From the NCBI RefSeq assembly GCF_014323665.1, contig NZ_JABVEB010000038.1, positions 1-44,845 of the forward strand: a DNA stretch of 44,845 nt. The letters run 5' to 3'. The translations under genes were made by a program, and so were the position numbers. The DNA comes from Actinomadura sp. HBU206391. Lineage in GTDB: Bacteria; Actinomycetota; Actinomycetes; Streptosporangiales; Streptosporangiaceae. Under the pieces are notes generated by a model. That model made no database searches and was not told where the DNA came from. It saw only the letters and a program-made list of their open reading frames with translations. Shown here one piece after another: positions 17,464 through 25,858 of this stretch; position 1 is the first letter of the stretch; each line of letters starts with the position of its first letter.

Positions 17464-18330
17464 TCAGCGGTCGGCGGCGGCGAACGCGAGGAAGTTCTCG
17501 ACCGCCGGTGTCCGCGTGCGGCTCGTCACCCAGGCCAGCCCGACCGTGCGGCTCGCCGCGGTGTCGCCGAGGACGAGGTGCCGTACGCCCTCGCCCTGCG
17601 GCGGCGGCGGCACGATGGCCACGCCGAGGCCGGCCCCCACCAGCCCGCACACGGTGGAGATCTCCTCGCCCTCGAAGGCGATCTCGGGCCGCAGCCCGGC
17701 CTGCCGGGTCAGCTCGTCGGTGATCGCGCGCAGGCCGTACCCGGGCCGCATGGCGATGAACGGCTCGCCCGCCGCGTCGGCCAGCCTGGCCCGGCGGCGC
17801 CGTGCGAGCCGGTGACCCGCCGGGACGGCCAGCAGGAGCCGCTCGACGACCAGCGGGCGCCACGAGAAGACGGGGTCGTCCGGGCGCGGGCTGACGATGG
17901 CCAGATCGGCCTCGCCGGTCCGGAGGGCCGCCGTCATCCGGGCGGAGCTGTCCTGCAGCAGCCGGAACGTCACGCGCGGGTACCGCTCCCGGTACCGGCG
18001 GATCAGGTCCGGCACCAGTGAGGCGCCCTGGGTGTGCAGGAAGCCCAGCCGGATCTCGCCCTGCCCCGGATCGGCGGCCTGCGCCAGTGCGCGCCGGGCC
18101 GCGTCGTCCTCGGCGACCAGCCGGCGCGCGTGCTCGCGGAACACCTCGCCGTAGCGGCTCAGCCGGACGTTGCGCCCCTCGCGGTCGAAGAGCGCGGCAC
18201 CGAGCTCACGCTCCAGGCGCGCGACCGCCCGCGACAGCCCGGGCTGCGAGACCCGCAGCTCGGCCGCCGCCCGGGTGACGTGCCCGTGCTCGGCCACGGC
18301 GAGGAACCAGCGCACCGTGGTCAGGTCCAC
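17464..18330 (-). CDS. LysR-family transcriptional regulator
   Basis: The 288-residue protein has the LysR layout: N-terminal winged helix-turn-helix (LAVAEHGHVTRAAAELRVSQ, then QPGLSRAVARLERELGAALF), a linker helix, and a two-lobe effector-binding domain beginning near residue 90 (EIRLGFLHTQGASLVPDLIR). It is divergent from an MFS exporter gene. LysR regulators usually control such a neighbour and themselves from the shared gap, and that is the likely target. The gap holds two direct copies of ACGCATCGAT. The inducer is unknown, though an exported compound is a reasonable guess. GTG 18330 fits the family N terminus (MDLTTVRWFLAVAEHG). Confidence 0.93.
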   Translation of the reverse strand: MDLTTVRWFLAVAEHGHVTRAAAELRVSQPGLSRAVARLERELGAALFDREGRNVRLSRYGEVFREHARRLVAEDDAARRALAQAADPGQGEIRLGFLHTQGASLVPDLIRRYRERYPRVTFRLLQDSSARMTAALRTGEADLAIVSPRPDDPVFSWRPLVVERLLLAVPAGHRLARRRRARLADAAGEPFIAMRPGYGLRAITDELTRQAGLRPEIAFEGEEISTVCGLVGAGLGVAIVPPPPQGEGVRHLVLGDTAASRTVGLAWVTSRTRTPAVENFLAFAAADR

Positions 18331-18353
18331 GACCCTGATGATAAATGCTCATC

Positions 18354-18394
18354 ACGCATCGATTTGAGGACGAAGCCTCATTGGACGCATCGAT
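18354..18394. promoter_or_regulatory. Repeats in the LysR/MFS intergenic gap
   Basis: ACGCATCGAT occurs at 18354-18363 and 18385-18394, 31 bp apart (three helix turns). Between them is an inverted repeat TGAGG/CCTCA (18365-18380). These are the natural candidates for LysR binding in this 103-bp divergent promoter region. Function is inferred from position only. Confidence 0.45.
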
Positions 18395-18433
18395 GGTCAC
18401 CGGGCAGCCTGGTGCGGGGAGAGGAGCCGCCAG

Positions 18434-19705
18434 ATGATCTTGGCGCGGAGCCTGGTGCGGGCCCGCCCGGCGACGACCCCGGCGGAGGACCGGCACGATC
18501 ATGGATCGCCGGGACTGCGCCGCGTGAACCTCGCGCTCTTCGCCGCAGGGCTCACCACGTTCATGTCGCTGTACTCCACCCAGGCGCTGCTGCCGGTGCT
18601 GTCGCAGGCGTTCGCGGTGTCGCCCACCGCCGCCAGCCTGCTGGTGTCGCTGTCCACCGGCACGCTCGCGCTGGCGGTGGTGCCGGTCAGCGCGCTGTCG
18701 GAGCGATACGGCCGTACGCGCGTCATGACCTGGTGCGCGCTCGCCGCCGCCCTGCTGGGCCTGCTCATGCCGGTCGCGCCGACTTTCGCGGCGCTCGCCG
18801 TCCTGCGGGCGACGCAGGGCGTCGCGCTCGCGGGGGTGCCGGCCGTGGCCATGGCCTATCTCGCCGACGAGGTGCACCGCGACGCGCTCGGCGGCGCGAT
18901 GGGCCTCTACATCGCGGGCAACACCGTCGGCGGGCTCCTCGGGCGGCTCGTCCCCGGCCTGGTCACCGACGTCGCGGGATGGCGGTGGGGGCTCGGCGTC
19001 ACCGCGCTGGTCGCGCTCGCGTTCACGCTGGCCTTCTGGGCGCTGCTGCCCCGCTCCCGTTTCTTCCGCCCGGCCCGGGTCGACCACCATGCCGTCGCGG
19101 CCCACCTGCGCGACCCCGGCCTGCGCCGGCTCTATACCACCGGCCTGTTGCTGATGGCCGGTTTCGGCTCCGTCTACAACTTCCTCGGCTACCGGCTGCT
19201 CGCCGCGCCGTTCCACCTGCCGCAGGCGGTGGTCGGGCTGATGTTCCTGATGTACCTCGGCGGCACCTGGAGCTCGACGGCGGCGGGGCGGCTCGCCGAC
19301 CGGGCCGGCCGGCGGGCCGTCCTTGCCTGCGCCCTCGTGACCATGACCGCCGGGCTCCTGCTCACGCTGCCCGCCTCGGTGCCGGCGGTCGGGGCCGGCC
19401 TGCTCGTCTTCACCGCCGGTTTCTTCGCCGCGCACTCGGTGGCGAGCGGCTGGGCCGGGCTGCGCGCGAGCACCGCCCGGGCGCAGGCGGCGGGGCTGTA
19501 CCTGTTCGCCTACTACCTCGGCGGCAGCGCCGGAGGGTCGGCCGGCGGCCTCGCGTTCGAGCATGGCGGCTGGCCGGGCGTCGTCGCGTACGTCCTGATC
19601 CTCACGGCGCTCGCCGCGCTCGCCGCCACCACGATCGGTACCCGCGCGCGGCGGGGAGGCATCGCGGTTCGCGGTGAGCATTCCGGTCACTCAGAAGAAC
19701 AGTGA
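18434..19705 (+). CDS. MFS transporter, YnfM/arabinose-efflux type
   Basis: A 423-residue major-facilitator protein with 12 predicted TM helices after a 30-residue Arg-rich cytoplasmic tail. Seen: TTFMSLYSTQALLPVLSQAF in helix 1, the loop 2-3 motif LSERYGRTRVM, and the matching loop 8-9 motif LADRAGRRAVL. This layout is usual for drug or metabolite exporters of the YnfM group. ATG 18434 has GGAG 7 nt upstream. It is divergent from, and probably controlled by, the LysR regulator. The C-terminal sequence HGGWPGVVAYV is echoed by a decayed fragment near 27218-27300. Substrate unknown. Confidence 0.92.
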   Translation: MILARSLVRARPATTPAEDRHDHGSPGLRRVNLALFAAGLTTFMSLYSTQALLPVLSQAFAVSPTAASLLVSLSTGTLALAVVPVSALSERYGRTRVMTWCALAAALLGLLMPVAPTFAALAVLRATQGVALAGVPAVAMAYLADEVHRDALGGAMGLYIAGNTVGGLLGRLVPGLVTDVAGWRWGLGVTALVALAFTLAFWALLPRSRFFRPARVDHHAVAAHLRDPGLRRLYTTGLLLMAGFGSVYNFLGYRLLAAPFHLPQAVVGLMFLMYLGGTWSSTAAGRLADRAGRRAVLACALVTMTAGLLLTLPASVPAVGAGLLVFTAGFFAAHSVASGWAGLRASTARAQAAGLYLFAYYLGGSAGGSAGGLAFEHGGWPGVVAYVLILTALAALAATTIGTRARRGGIAVRGEHSGHSEEQ

Positions 19706-19739
19706 TCGGCCGGGATGGCACGCGGATACAGTGATCTGC

Positions 19740-21545
19740 GTGCAGCACAGCTTCAACGTGGATCTGCGTGGAATCGTCGATCTGCTCAGCCACCATCTGT
19801 ACAGCAGTCCCCGTGTCTACGTGCGGGAGCTGCTGCAGAACTCGGTCGATTCGATCACCGCTCGCCGTCTCGTGGCGGGCGCGGCGCCGGCGCGTATCCG
19901 CATCGAGCCACGTGAGACGACCGTGGACGGGTCACTGCGGATCCACGACACCGGCATCGGGCTGACCGAGCCGCAGGTGCATGAGCTGCTCGCCACGATC
20001 GGAAACTCCTCCAAGCGGGACGAGCTCGGATTCGCGCGGCACGACTTCCTGGGGCAGTTCGGCATCGGACTGCTCTCATGCTTCCTCGTCGCCGACGAGA
20101 TCGAGGTGATCACACGTAGCGGGGACGCCGAGACGGTCATCTGGCGTGGGCACGCCGATGGTCACTACACGGTTCACCGGGCGATCGGGGAGCACGGGCC
20201 GGCACGGGAGGAGCCGGGCACCACCGTCATCCTGCGGGCGCGCCGGGACTGCGAGCACTGGCTCGGCGCCTCCACCGTCACCGAACTTGTGCGGCACTAC
20301 GGCGCGCTGCTCCCCTATGACGTGCGGGTCGGCGAGGAACTGGTCACCGAGGGCACGCCGCCGTGGCGGGTGGAGCATCCGAGCCCGGACGCCCGCAGGG
20401 ACGCCCTGCTGCGGTACGGCGAACGGCTCATCGGCACGGCGCCGTTCGACGTGATCGACCTCGCGGTCCCCGAGGCGGGGCTGAGCGGTGCGGCGTTCGT
20501 GCTGCCGCACGAGACCAACCCGGGCGAGCGGGCCTTCCACCGCGTCTATCTCAAGCGGATGCTCCTGGGCGACCGGGTCGAGAAGATCATGCCCGACTGG
20601 GCGTTCTTCGTTCGGTGTGTGATCGATACCGACGGGCTGCGTCCCACCGCGAGCAGGGAGCAACTGCACGAGGACGATCTGCTGACCAGCACACGCGAGG
20701 CGCTCGGTGGTCAGCTGCGCGGTTGGCTGGTGCGTCTCGCGGCGACCTCTCCCGAACGGCTGTCGGCCTTTCTGCGCGTCCATCATCTCGGAGTGATGGC
20801 GCTGGCCCTTCATGACGTCGAGATGTTGCGCATCGTGGACGAGTGGCTGCCGTTCGAGACGAGCGAGGGACCGGTCAGCCTCGGCGAGTTCCGCCGGCGC
20901 CATCGCACCATCCACTACACGCCGAACATCGAGGAGTTCCGGCAACTGGCGGGTATCGCGGCCGCTCAGGGCATGGGCCTGGTCAACGGCGCCTACACCT
21001 ACCACGCCGACATCCTCCGGCGGCTCCGCCGGATCGATCCGGATCTCGTCGTACGGCGGCTCGATCCGGACGATCTCGCCACCCGGTTCGTCGCTCTCGA
21101 CCCCGCCGCAGAGTTCGCCGCGCGCGACTTCGTCGGCATCGCGCGTACGACCCTCGCGTCCCGGGGCTGCGAACCCGTCCTGCGTTCCTTCTCTCCCGCT
21201 TCGCTGCCGGTGCTGTATCTGGAGGGAAGGGACGGCCGGCTCGCCGCCGACATGCGGGCCGCGCGCGAGGAGGCGGACGGCGTCTGGGCGGAACTCCTGG
21301 AGGCAGGCGATCCTGAAGAGGACGAGCAGGCCCGGCCCCTGCTGGTGTTCAACTATCGCAACCCGCTCGTCGCACGCCTGACGACCACCGTCGACGCCGG
21401 TGTCGTCGAGTTGTCGACCGAGGCCCTGTACGGCTACGCGATGCTGGCGGGCAACCGGCCGCTGGGCCCCGACGCCGTGGCGGGCGTGAACCGCGCGTTC
21501 CTCGGCCTCGTCGAGCACGCCGTCCACGCGGGACGGCGGATCTGA
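19740..21545 (+). CDS. Hsp90-family (HtpG-like) ATPase
   Basis: A 601-residue GHKL ATPase of the Hsp90 family. The N-terminal nucleotide site is complete: RELLQNSVDSI (E30, N34, D37), HDTGIGL (D70, G72, G74) and FLGQFGIGLLSCF (lid region, 105-110). The middle domain keeps the catalytic-loop pattern SREQL in DTDGLRPTASREQLHED. The C terminus resembles the HtpG dimerization part (FNYRNPLVARL, LYGYAMLAGN). It is more divergent than housekeeping HtpG. I chose GTG 19740, where the conserved N terminus (QHSFNVDLRGIVDLLS) begins; the frame also has GTG 19731 and extends to GTG 19674. The next gene, a large TPR-like protein, starts 4 nt after the stop, so the two form one unit and probably one system. 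Client and purpose are unknown. Confidence 0.9.
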   Translation: MQHSFNVDLRGIVDLLSHHLYSSPRVYVRELLQNSVDSITARRLVAGAAPARIRIEPRETTVDGSLRIHDTGIGLTEPQVHELLATIGNSSKRDELGFARHDFLGQFGIGLLSCFLVADEIEVITRSGDAETVIWRGHADGHYTVHRAIGEHGPAREEPGTTVILRARRDCEHWLGASTVTELVRHYGALLPYDVRVGEELVTEGTPPWRVEHPSPDARRDALLRYGERLIGTAPFDVIDLAVPEAGLSGAAFVLPHETNPGERAFHRVYLKRMLLGDRVEKIMPDWAFFVRCVIDTDGLRPTASREQLHEDDLLTSTREALGGQLRGWLVRLAATSPERLSAFLRVHHLGVMALALHDVEMLRIVDEWLPFETSEGPVSLGEFRRRHRTIHYTPNIEEFRQLAGIAAAQGMGLVNGAYTYHADILRRLRRIDPDLVVRRLDPDDLATRFVALDPAAEFAARDFVGIARTTLASRGCEPVLRSFSPASLPVLYLEGRDGRLAADMRAAREEADGVWAELLEAGDPEEDEQARPLLVFNYRNPLVARLTTTVDAGVVELSTEALYGYAMLAGNRPLGPDAVAGVNRAFLGLVEHAVHAGRRI

Positions 21546-21549
21546 TCCG

Positions 21550-23838
21550 ATGCCGCTCGGCCGAGACGAGATCCGCGCCAGGCTCGAGGCCGCGAATGCG
21601 TTGGACCCCCTGGACGGAGGCCCCGGCGGCGAGGTCTACGTGGAGGCGATGCGGGACATCGTCCCCCACGCCGAAGCGCTGGGCGATCCGGCGCTCATCT
21701 TCCGCGCCAGGTTGTCCTTCGCCTGGGCGTTGCGGTACAAGCCGCTGACGAAGGGGTCGTCGGACTTCTTCGGCGAGGCCGTTCCCGTCCTGCGCAGGTG
21801 CCTGCTGATGTGGCACGAGCAGCCGCACCGGATTCCCGAGGACGATGTCCGCGCGATGTGGAACCAGCTGTTCCTCATCGTCGACGCCTATGTCTGGCTC
21901 TATCCCGCACCGGCCCCGCGGATCCACCGCCTGCTGGACGAACTGGAAAAGCACTGCCCCCCGACCCGGCGATCGACGCGCTACGCCATCGACCACTACC
22001 GGATGTGCGTGGAGGCCCGTAGAGGAGACCTCGACGCGGTGGAGCGGTTGTGGGGGCGCCTTCGCGCGCAGGGCGAACCGGAAGATCACTTCCACTCGGA
22101 CGGGATGGCCACCAAAGGGGCCACCATGTGGCAGCGGCTCGGCCGAAACGACCGGGCCGTCGAGGCGCTCGCGCCCCTGGTGGCAGGTCAGATCCCCACG
22201 GGGGAGCGCCAGGAGCACGCCGATGATCTGGTCATGCCCTACCTGCGCGCCGGACGCCTCGAGGAGGCGGTGGCGGCGCACCAGCGCACCTACGCGCGGC
22301 CCGGCATGAAGCTGGAGGATGTCGCGGGTCATCTGGAGTTCTGCGCACGCACCGGCAACGAGGAGCGCGGACTCGACGTTCTGCGGCGCAACCTCCACTA
22401 CTTCGAGCAGGACGTCGCATCGGTCGAGCTGATGTGGACGGCGACCGCCGCGGCGCTGCTGTGCCACCGGGTCATGCAGAAGGACCTCGACACCGAATGG
22501 ATCTGGCCCTGTGACTGCGACGATCCGGAATGCGACGCCGATGTGGTGTGGTCCTATGCCGACCTCGGTTCCCTCCTGCGCTGGCAGGCGGTGAACTTCT
22601 CGCATCGGGTCGACGAGCTGAACGGGACCTCGTTCCAGAGCGAGAAGATCACCGAACTCCTGCACGCCGAGCCGATCGCCCTCGACCTGCCCCTACCGCC
22701 CGACACCGCCGAACCTCGCCACCGCGCGGCGCCCCCGCCCGCCACGCATCTCGCGAGCGCCACGGCCGACGACCTGCGCGACGGGCTCTGCGCGGCCCGC
22801 ACGCTGGAGCGACCCAAGGCCAAGAGCATTCGGATGCAGCTGCTCCTGCAGAACGCGATCGCGCAGGAGCAGCCGGAGACGGCGCTGGAGATCCGTCTCG
22901 CGCTCCTGGAGGAGCTGGGGTCGTGGGAGCGCGCCCGGCGTTATCGTCTCTTCACCACCCTCGTTGAGATCGCCCGTCTGCACGACGCCCGCCCGTCGCT
23001 TCTGGGCGCCGACCGCCTCGACCGGATGTGGGCCGCGGTTCCCGTCACGCTGGACCGGGTCCTGACCCACCCGACCGTGCACGCGGCGCAGATCCGGGGA
23101 CTCCTGCGCACGCTGGAACCGCACTGCCGTCCGGGGACCGAGGACGCGCACCACCTGCGCTGGTTCCGCGTCGAACTCGAGGTCCGGCGCGGTGACGTGG
23201 ACGCGGCGAGGGCCGCGTGGGCCGCGTTCGGCGACCTCCCGCCCACTCAGGCCTTCACCACCCGGCCGAACATCCTTCGCCGTACGCGATGGTGGCTCGA
23301 CCTGGGCCGCGACGACGAGGCGGTCGAGTCCATGGCACCCCTCCTGGAGGCCGCCCGTCCCGGCGATGTTCTCTCAGAGGACAGGAAGGACTATCTTCTG
23401 CTGCCCTACCTGCGCGCCGGTCGGCTCGACGAGGCGCGGGAGATCCACGAGCGCACCTACCGAACGGTTCAAGGGGCCCCCGAAGTGGCGGCGCACCTTG
23501 AGTTCTGTGCCCGGGCGGGCGAACCGGACCACGGGCGCGAGATCGTCCAGCGCAATCTCGACCTCTTCCACAGTTCGCGGGACGACCACGAGTGCTCGAT
23601 CGACCGGGTACGGGCCTATGCGGCGGCGATGCGGATGAGCGAGCGCATCGTGGCGGACGGGCTCGACGAGACCTGGACCTGGCCGGCCGACGAATGCTGT
23701 CCTCCCGAGGACGGCTGGAGCTACGCCAGGTTCGCCGCGTCCTGCCGTTTCGAGAACGAACTCTTCATCACCCGGTGGGACGAGCTCATGGGGACCACCG
23801 CCACCCGGACGCTGGTCGCCGGCTTCGATCACCCGTGA
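21550..23838 (+). CDS. Large TPR-like helical-repeat protein, internally duplicated, partner of Hsp90-like protein
   Basis: A 762-residue soluble protein built of helix-hairpin repeats of TPR type (YRMCVEARRGDLDAVERLW, YLRAGRLEEAVAAHQRTY). It consists of two similar halves offset by about 388 residues. YLRAGRLEEA...HLEFCAR near residues 231-266 returns as YLRAGRLDEA...HLEFCAR near 619-655. Each half ends with a Trp-rich stretch: EWIWPCDCDDPECD then VVWSYADLG in the first, TWTWPADECCPPEDGWSYA in the second. The first-half stretch has a Cys cluster that could bind metal. No enzymatic motif, signal or TM segment is seen. It starts 4 nt after the Hsp90-family gene. TPR proteins are the classic partners of eukaryotic Hsp90, so a co-chaperone or client-adaptor role is inferred. 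Its 3' end overlaps the next reverse gene by 10 nt. Confidence 0.85.
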   Translation: MPLGRDEIRARLEAANALDPLDGGPGGEVYVEAMRDIVPHAEALGDPALIFRARLSFAWALRYKPLTKGSSDFFGEAVPVLRRCLLMWHEQPHRIPEDDVRAMWNQLFLIVDAYVWLYPAPAPRIHRLLDELEKHCPPTRRSTRYAIDHYRMCVEARRGDLDAVERLWGRLRAQGEPEDHFHSDGMATKGATMWQRLGRNDRAVEALAPLVAGQIPTGERQEHADDLVMPYLRAGRLEEAVAAHQRTYARPGMKLEDVAGHLEFCARTGNEERGLDVLRRNLHYFEQDVASVELMWTATAAALLCHRVMQKDLDTEWIWPCDCDDPECDADVVWSYADLGSLLRWQAVNFSHRVDELNGTSFQSEKITELLHAEPIALDLPLPPDTAEPRHRAAPPPATHLASATADDLRDGLCAARTLERPKAKSIRMQLLLQNAIAQEQPETALEIRLALLEELGSWERARRYRLFTTLVEIARLHDARPSLLGADRLDRMWAAVPVTLDRVLTHPTVHAAQIRGLLRTLEPHCRPGTEDAHHLRWFRVELEVRRGDVDAARAAWAAFGDLPPTQAFTTRPNILRRTRWWLDLGRDDEAVESMAPLLEAARPGDVLSEDRKDYLLLPYLRAGRLDEAREIHERTYRTVQGAPEVAAHLEFCARAGEPDHGREIVQRNLDLFHSSRDDHECSIDRVRAYAAAMRMSERIVADGLDETWTWPADECCPPEDGWSYARFAASCRFENELFITRWDELMGTTATRTLVAGFDHP

Positions 23839-24065
23839 ACCGGCTCGCCCAGATCATGCAGTAGGGCTTGCGCGGCGCCGGCGTTCATGCAGATGACGAC
23901 GCTGGGCTGACCGGCGGGGTCGACATAGGGGGAGATCCCGACGGTCGCCGTGATGATCCCGCGACGGGCGAGCCGGCGGCCGATGCGCTGACGCAGACGA
24001 TGGGCGAGGTCGATGGCCTGGCGGTCTTGGACGGTGAGCCGGTCGTCGGAGGGCATCACGATCAT
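23829..24065 (-). CDS. Small hypothetical protein downstream of the RsbW-like gene
   Basis: The 78-residue product is unrecognised. It has a basic helical N-terminal half (DLAHRLRQRIGRRLARRGI) and a hydrophobic C-terminal half (TATVGISPYVDPAGQPSVV). ATG 24065 begins 5 nt after the stop of the ATP-binding gene, so it is probably translated from the same mRNA. The frame also extends upstream to 24110, overlapping that gene. Its last 10 nt overlap the TPR-like gene on the other strand. It may be an accessory to the anti-sigma-type protein, but nothing in the sequence proves this. Confidence 0.6.
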   Translation of the reverse strand: MIVMPSDDRLTVQDRQAIDLAHRLRQRIGRRLARRGIITATVGISPYVDPAGQPSVVICMNAGAAQALLHDLGEPVHG

Positions 24066-24070
24066 CTTTC

Positions 24071-24466
24071 TCACACGGTGCGGCGCGTGCCCCGGGTATG
24101 TGTCCCGCATCGTCCCCCTGTGAGCTCTCGGGCCAAGAGCAGTCCACGGCCGCTGACGGCATCGGCATCGGCGTTCACCACATGCGGTGCGCTGCGTGCC
24201 GACCCGGCGTCGGTGACCTCGACCCGGATGGCCGGGCCCACGGCCAGAACGACGACCGAGACGATCCCGGGGCGACCCTGGTCGTCGAGCCGCGCCGAGT
24301 CAGAGTGCAGCACCGCATTAGTGAACAGTTCGCTGCCCAGCAGCTCGATCTCGAAAGCCACCGGATGCTCCTCGCCGAGCAGGTCACGTAGCCAGTGCCG
24401 CACGGCTGAGACCCGGCGGGCCTCAGCCGGTATGTCAATGGCTCCGAGGAACACCGCGGTCGTCAT
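24071..24466 (-). CDS. RsbW-like ATP-binding protein (HATPase_c, anti-sigma-type)
   Basis: A 131-residue single-domain GHKL ATPase of the kind abundant in actinomycetes. The N box is LLGSELFTNAVLHSDS, the G1 box VEVTDAGS and the G2 box GRGLLLARELTGG. Relatives bind ATP and some act as anti-sigma or serine kinases of the RsbW/SpoIIAB class, while many are of unknown target. It is divergent from an XRE-DUF5753 regulator and a DUF397 gene. This trio recurs in actinomycetes and includes developmental modules of the whiJ/bldB type (known for the families; the role here is inferred). A small gene follows 5 nt after its stop. Confidence 0.88.
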   Translation of the reverse strand: MTTAVFLGAIDIPAEARRVSAVRHWLRDLLGEEHPVAFEIELLGSELFTNAVLHSDSARLDDQGRPGIVSVVVLAVGPAIRVEVTDAGSARSAPHVVNADADAVSGRGLLLARELTGGRCGTHTRGTRRTV

Positions 24467-24610
24467 GACGATCCTCCATTGATTGCGAAATCGCGTTTTG
24501 GTGCACGCCTACTGCGCACAGGTCGAGTCGCCGAGTTCGATGAACACGCTGTGTCGGTGTCGCTAAGCTCAGAGTGTGCATGCTTGTCTATGGTCGCGTA
24601 AAGCTCTTTC

Positions 24611-24628
24611 AATGGAACTAGTGCCATT
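24611..24628. promoter_or_regulatory. Near-perfect 18-bp palindrome before the XRE gene
   Basis: AATGGAACTAGTGCCATT is self-complementary at 8 of 9 pairs and is centred on ACTAGT. It lies 45-62 nt upstream of the XRE-DUF5753 start, in the 206-bp divergent gap. It is a good candidate for the site bound by that regulator itself. No experimental basis. Confidence 0.5.
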
Positions 24629-24672
24629 TTCATAAGATCCGCAGGCGGCAAATGGCGTAAGGAGAAATAAAG

Positions 24673-25539
24673 ATGGCGAATCGGACCAGCCCGACCGTGC
24701 GGCGTCGACGACTGGCCACCGAGCTGAAGCGGCTGCGCAAGGAGTCCGGAAAGACCAGGGAGGAAGTGGCCGACTTCGTGAGCTGTGCACCCGCGACCAT
24801 CACAAAGATCGAGTCTGCGGCCACCAGTGCCCCGCCCGCCTACGTCGCACGGATGTTGGAGCTCTACGGCGTCGACGGCCAGGAGAGGGACGCCTGGCTG
24901 ACCGTCGCCAAGCAGGCACGCAAGCGCGGCTGGTGGCAGCAGTTCAACGATGCGATCCCCAACTGGTTCACCGTTTACGTCGGCTTGGAAGAGGAGGCCG
25001 GCACGATCCGCGAGTACGAATGCGAGATCATCCCAGGCCTGTTCCAAACCGAGGGTTACATCCGTGGGCTGATGGACGCCGCGCCGACGCTTCCACCAGA
25101 GGACGAACTGGAGCGGCGTATCGCCGTGCGCCTCAAGCGGCAGGAACTGTTGACGGCGAACGACGCCCCCCAGCTCTGGGTCGTCCTGAACGAGGCGGCC
25201 CTGCGCCGAGAGGTCGGAGGCCGTGCCGTGATGCGGGAGCAGCTCCGCAGGCTCGTCGAGGTCTCCGGACTCGACACCGTGACGCTCCAGGTCCTGCCGT
25301 TCCGGGCGGGTGCCCATCCCGCGATGCAGCACGGGTTCTTCATCCTCGGCTTTGCCGAGCCACTGGATCCGGACGTCGTGTACGTTGAATACCGGACAGG
25401 CGGCCTTTATCTGGAGCAACAGTCGGAAATAGCTGCTTATGGTGTGATCTTCGATCATCTGCGTGCGAAGGCGCTCGCCCCCGATGAGTCGCGCATGCTG
25501 ATCAAGGAGATCGCCTCCCAGATGGAGCGGCACGAATAA
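24673..25539 (+). CDS. XRE-family regulator with DUF5753 domain
   Basis: The 288-residue protein has an N-terminal helix-turn-helix (ELKRLRKESGKTREEVADFV, then SCAPATITKIES) and a long DUF5753 domain from about residue 95. Typical landmarks of that domain are YVGLEEEAGTIREYECEIIP, GLFQTEGYIRGLM and LQVLPFRAGAHPAM. Such proteins pair with a downstream DUF397 protein and a nearby RsbW-like ATPase, as here. Members regulate development and secondary metabolism in Streptomyces. ATG 24673 has AAGGAG 8 nt upstream. The DUF397 gene follows after 16 nt. The ligand, if any, of DUF5753 is not known to me. Confidence 0.92.
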   Translation: MANRTSPTVRRRRLATELKRLRKESGKTREEVADFVSCAPATITKIESAATSAPPAYVARMLELYGVDGQERDAWLTVAKQARKRGWWQQFNDAIPNWFTVYVGLEEEAGTIREYECEIIPGLFQTEGYIRGLMDAAPTLPPEDELERRIAVRLKRQELLTANDAPQLWVVLNEAALRREVGGRAVMREQLRRLVEVSGLDTVTLQVLPFRAGAHPAMQHGFFILGFAEPLDPDVVYVEYRTGGLYLEQQSEIAAYGVIFDHLRAKALAPDESRMLIKEIASQMERHE

Positions 25540-25555
25540 GGAAGGATCCGGGCGG

Positions 25556-25753
25556 ATGGATCTCTCCCGCGTCGTTTGGCGCAAGAGCCGGCGCAGTGAC
25601 AACGGCGGCGCCAACTGCGTTGAGATCGCATCCGTCGGCGACCTGATCGCCGTCCGCAACTCCAAGAAGCCCGAGGGTCCGAACCTCGCTTTTGACCGTG
25701 CCGCCTGGGAAGCGTTCACGAACCGCATCCGTGGCGGAGAGCATGACCTCTAA
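25556..25753 (+). CDS. DUF397 domain protein
   Basis: A 65-residue protein that is almost entirely one DUF397 domain: VWRKSRRSDNGGANCVEIAS, then GDLIAVRNSKKPEGPNLAF and a final helix. DUF397 proteins are encoded next to XRE regulators; BldB of Streptomyces is a relative. They are thought to modulate the partner regulator and may act in a toxin-antitoxin-like way (known for some members, not shown here). It is co-directional with the XRE gene, 16 nt downstream. GGAAGG is about 9 nt upstream of the ATG. Confidence 0.9.
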   Translation: MDLSRVVWRKSRRSDNGGANCVEIASVGDLIAVRNSKKPEGPNLAFDRAAWEAFTNRIRGGEHDL

Positions 25754-25858
25754 GCCCCTGAAAAGCTAGAACGGCCACCCGTGCCATGAGCCGGACTCCG
25801 ACGAAGTGGCTCCACGTTGCTGTGAGGGTGCTCGCTGCTTCCGGTTCCGGTCAGGCTC

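Noticed and set aside
18206..19690. A 494-codon minus-strand ORF opposite the MFS gene
   Set aside because: Shadow of a typical MFS transporter; its sequence is Arg/Gly/Glu-rich and without domains.
19674..19739. N-terminal extension of the Hsp90-family protein
   Set aside because: It overlaps the MFS gene end and adds 22 residues before the conserved N terminus; GTG 19740 fits the family better.
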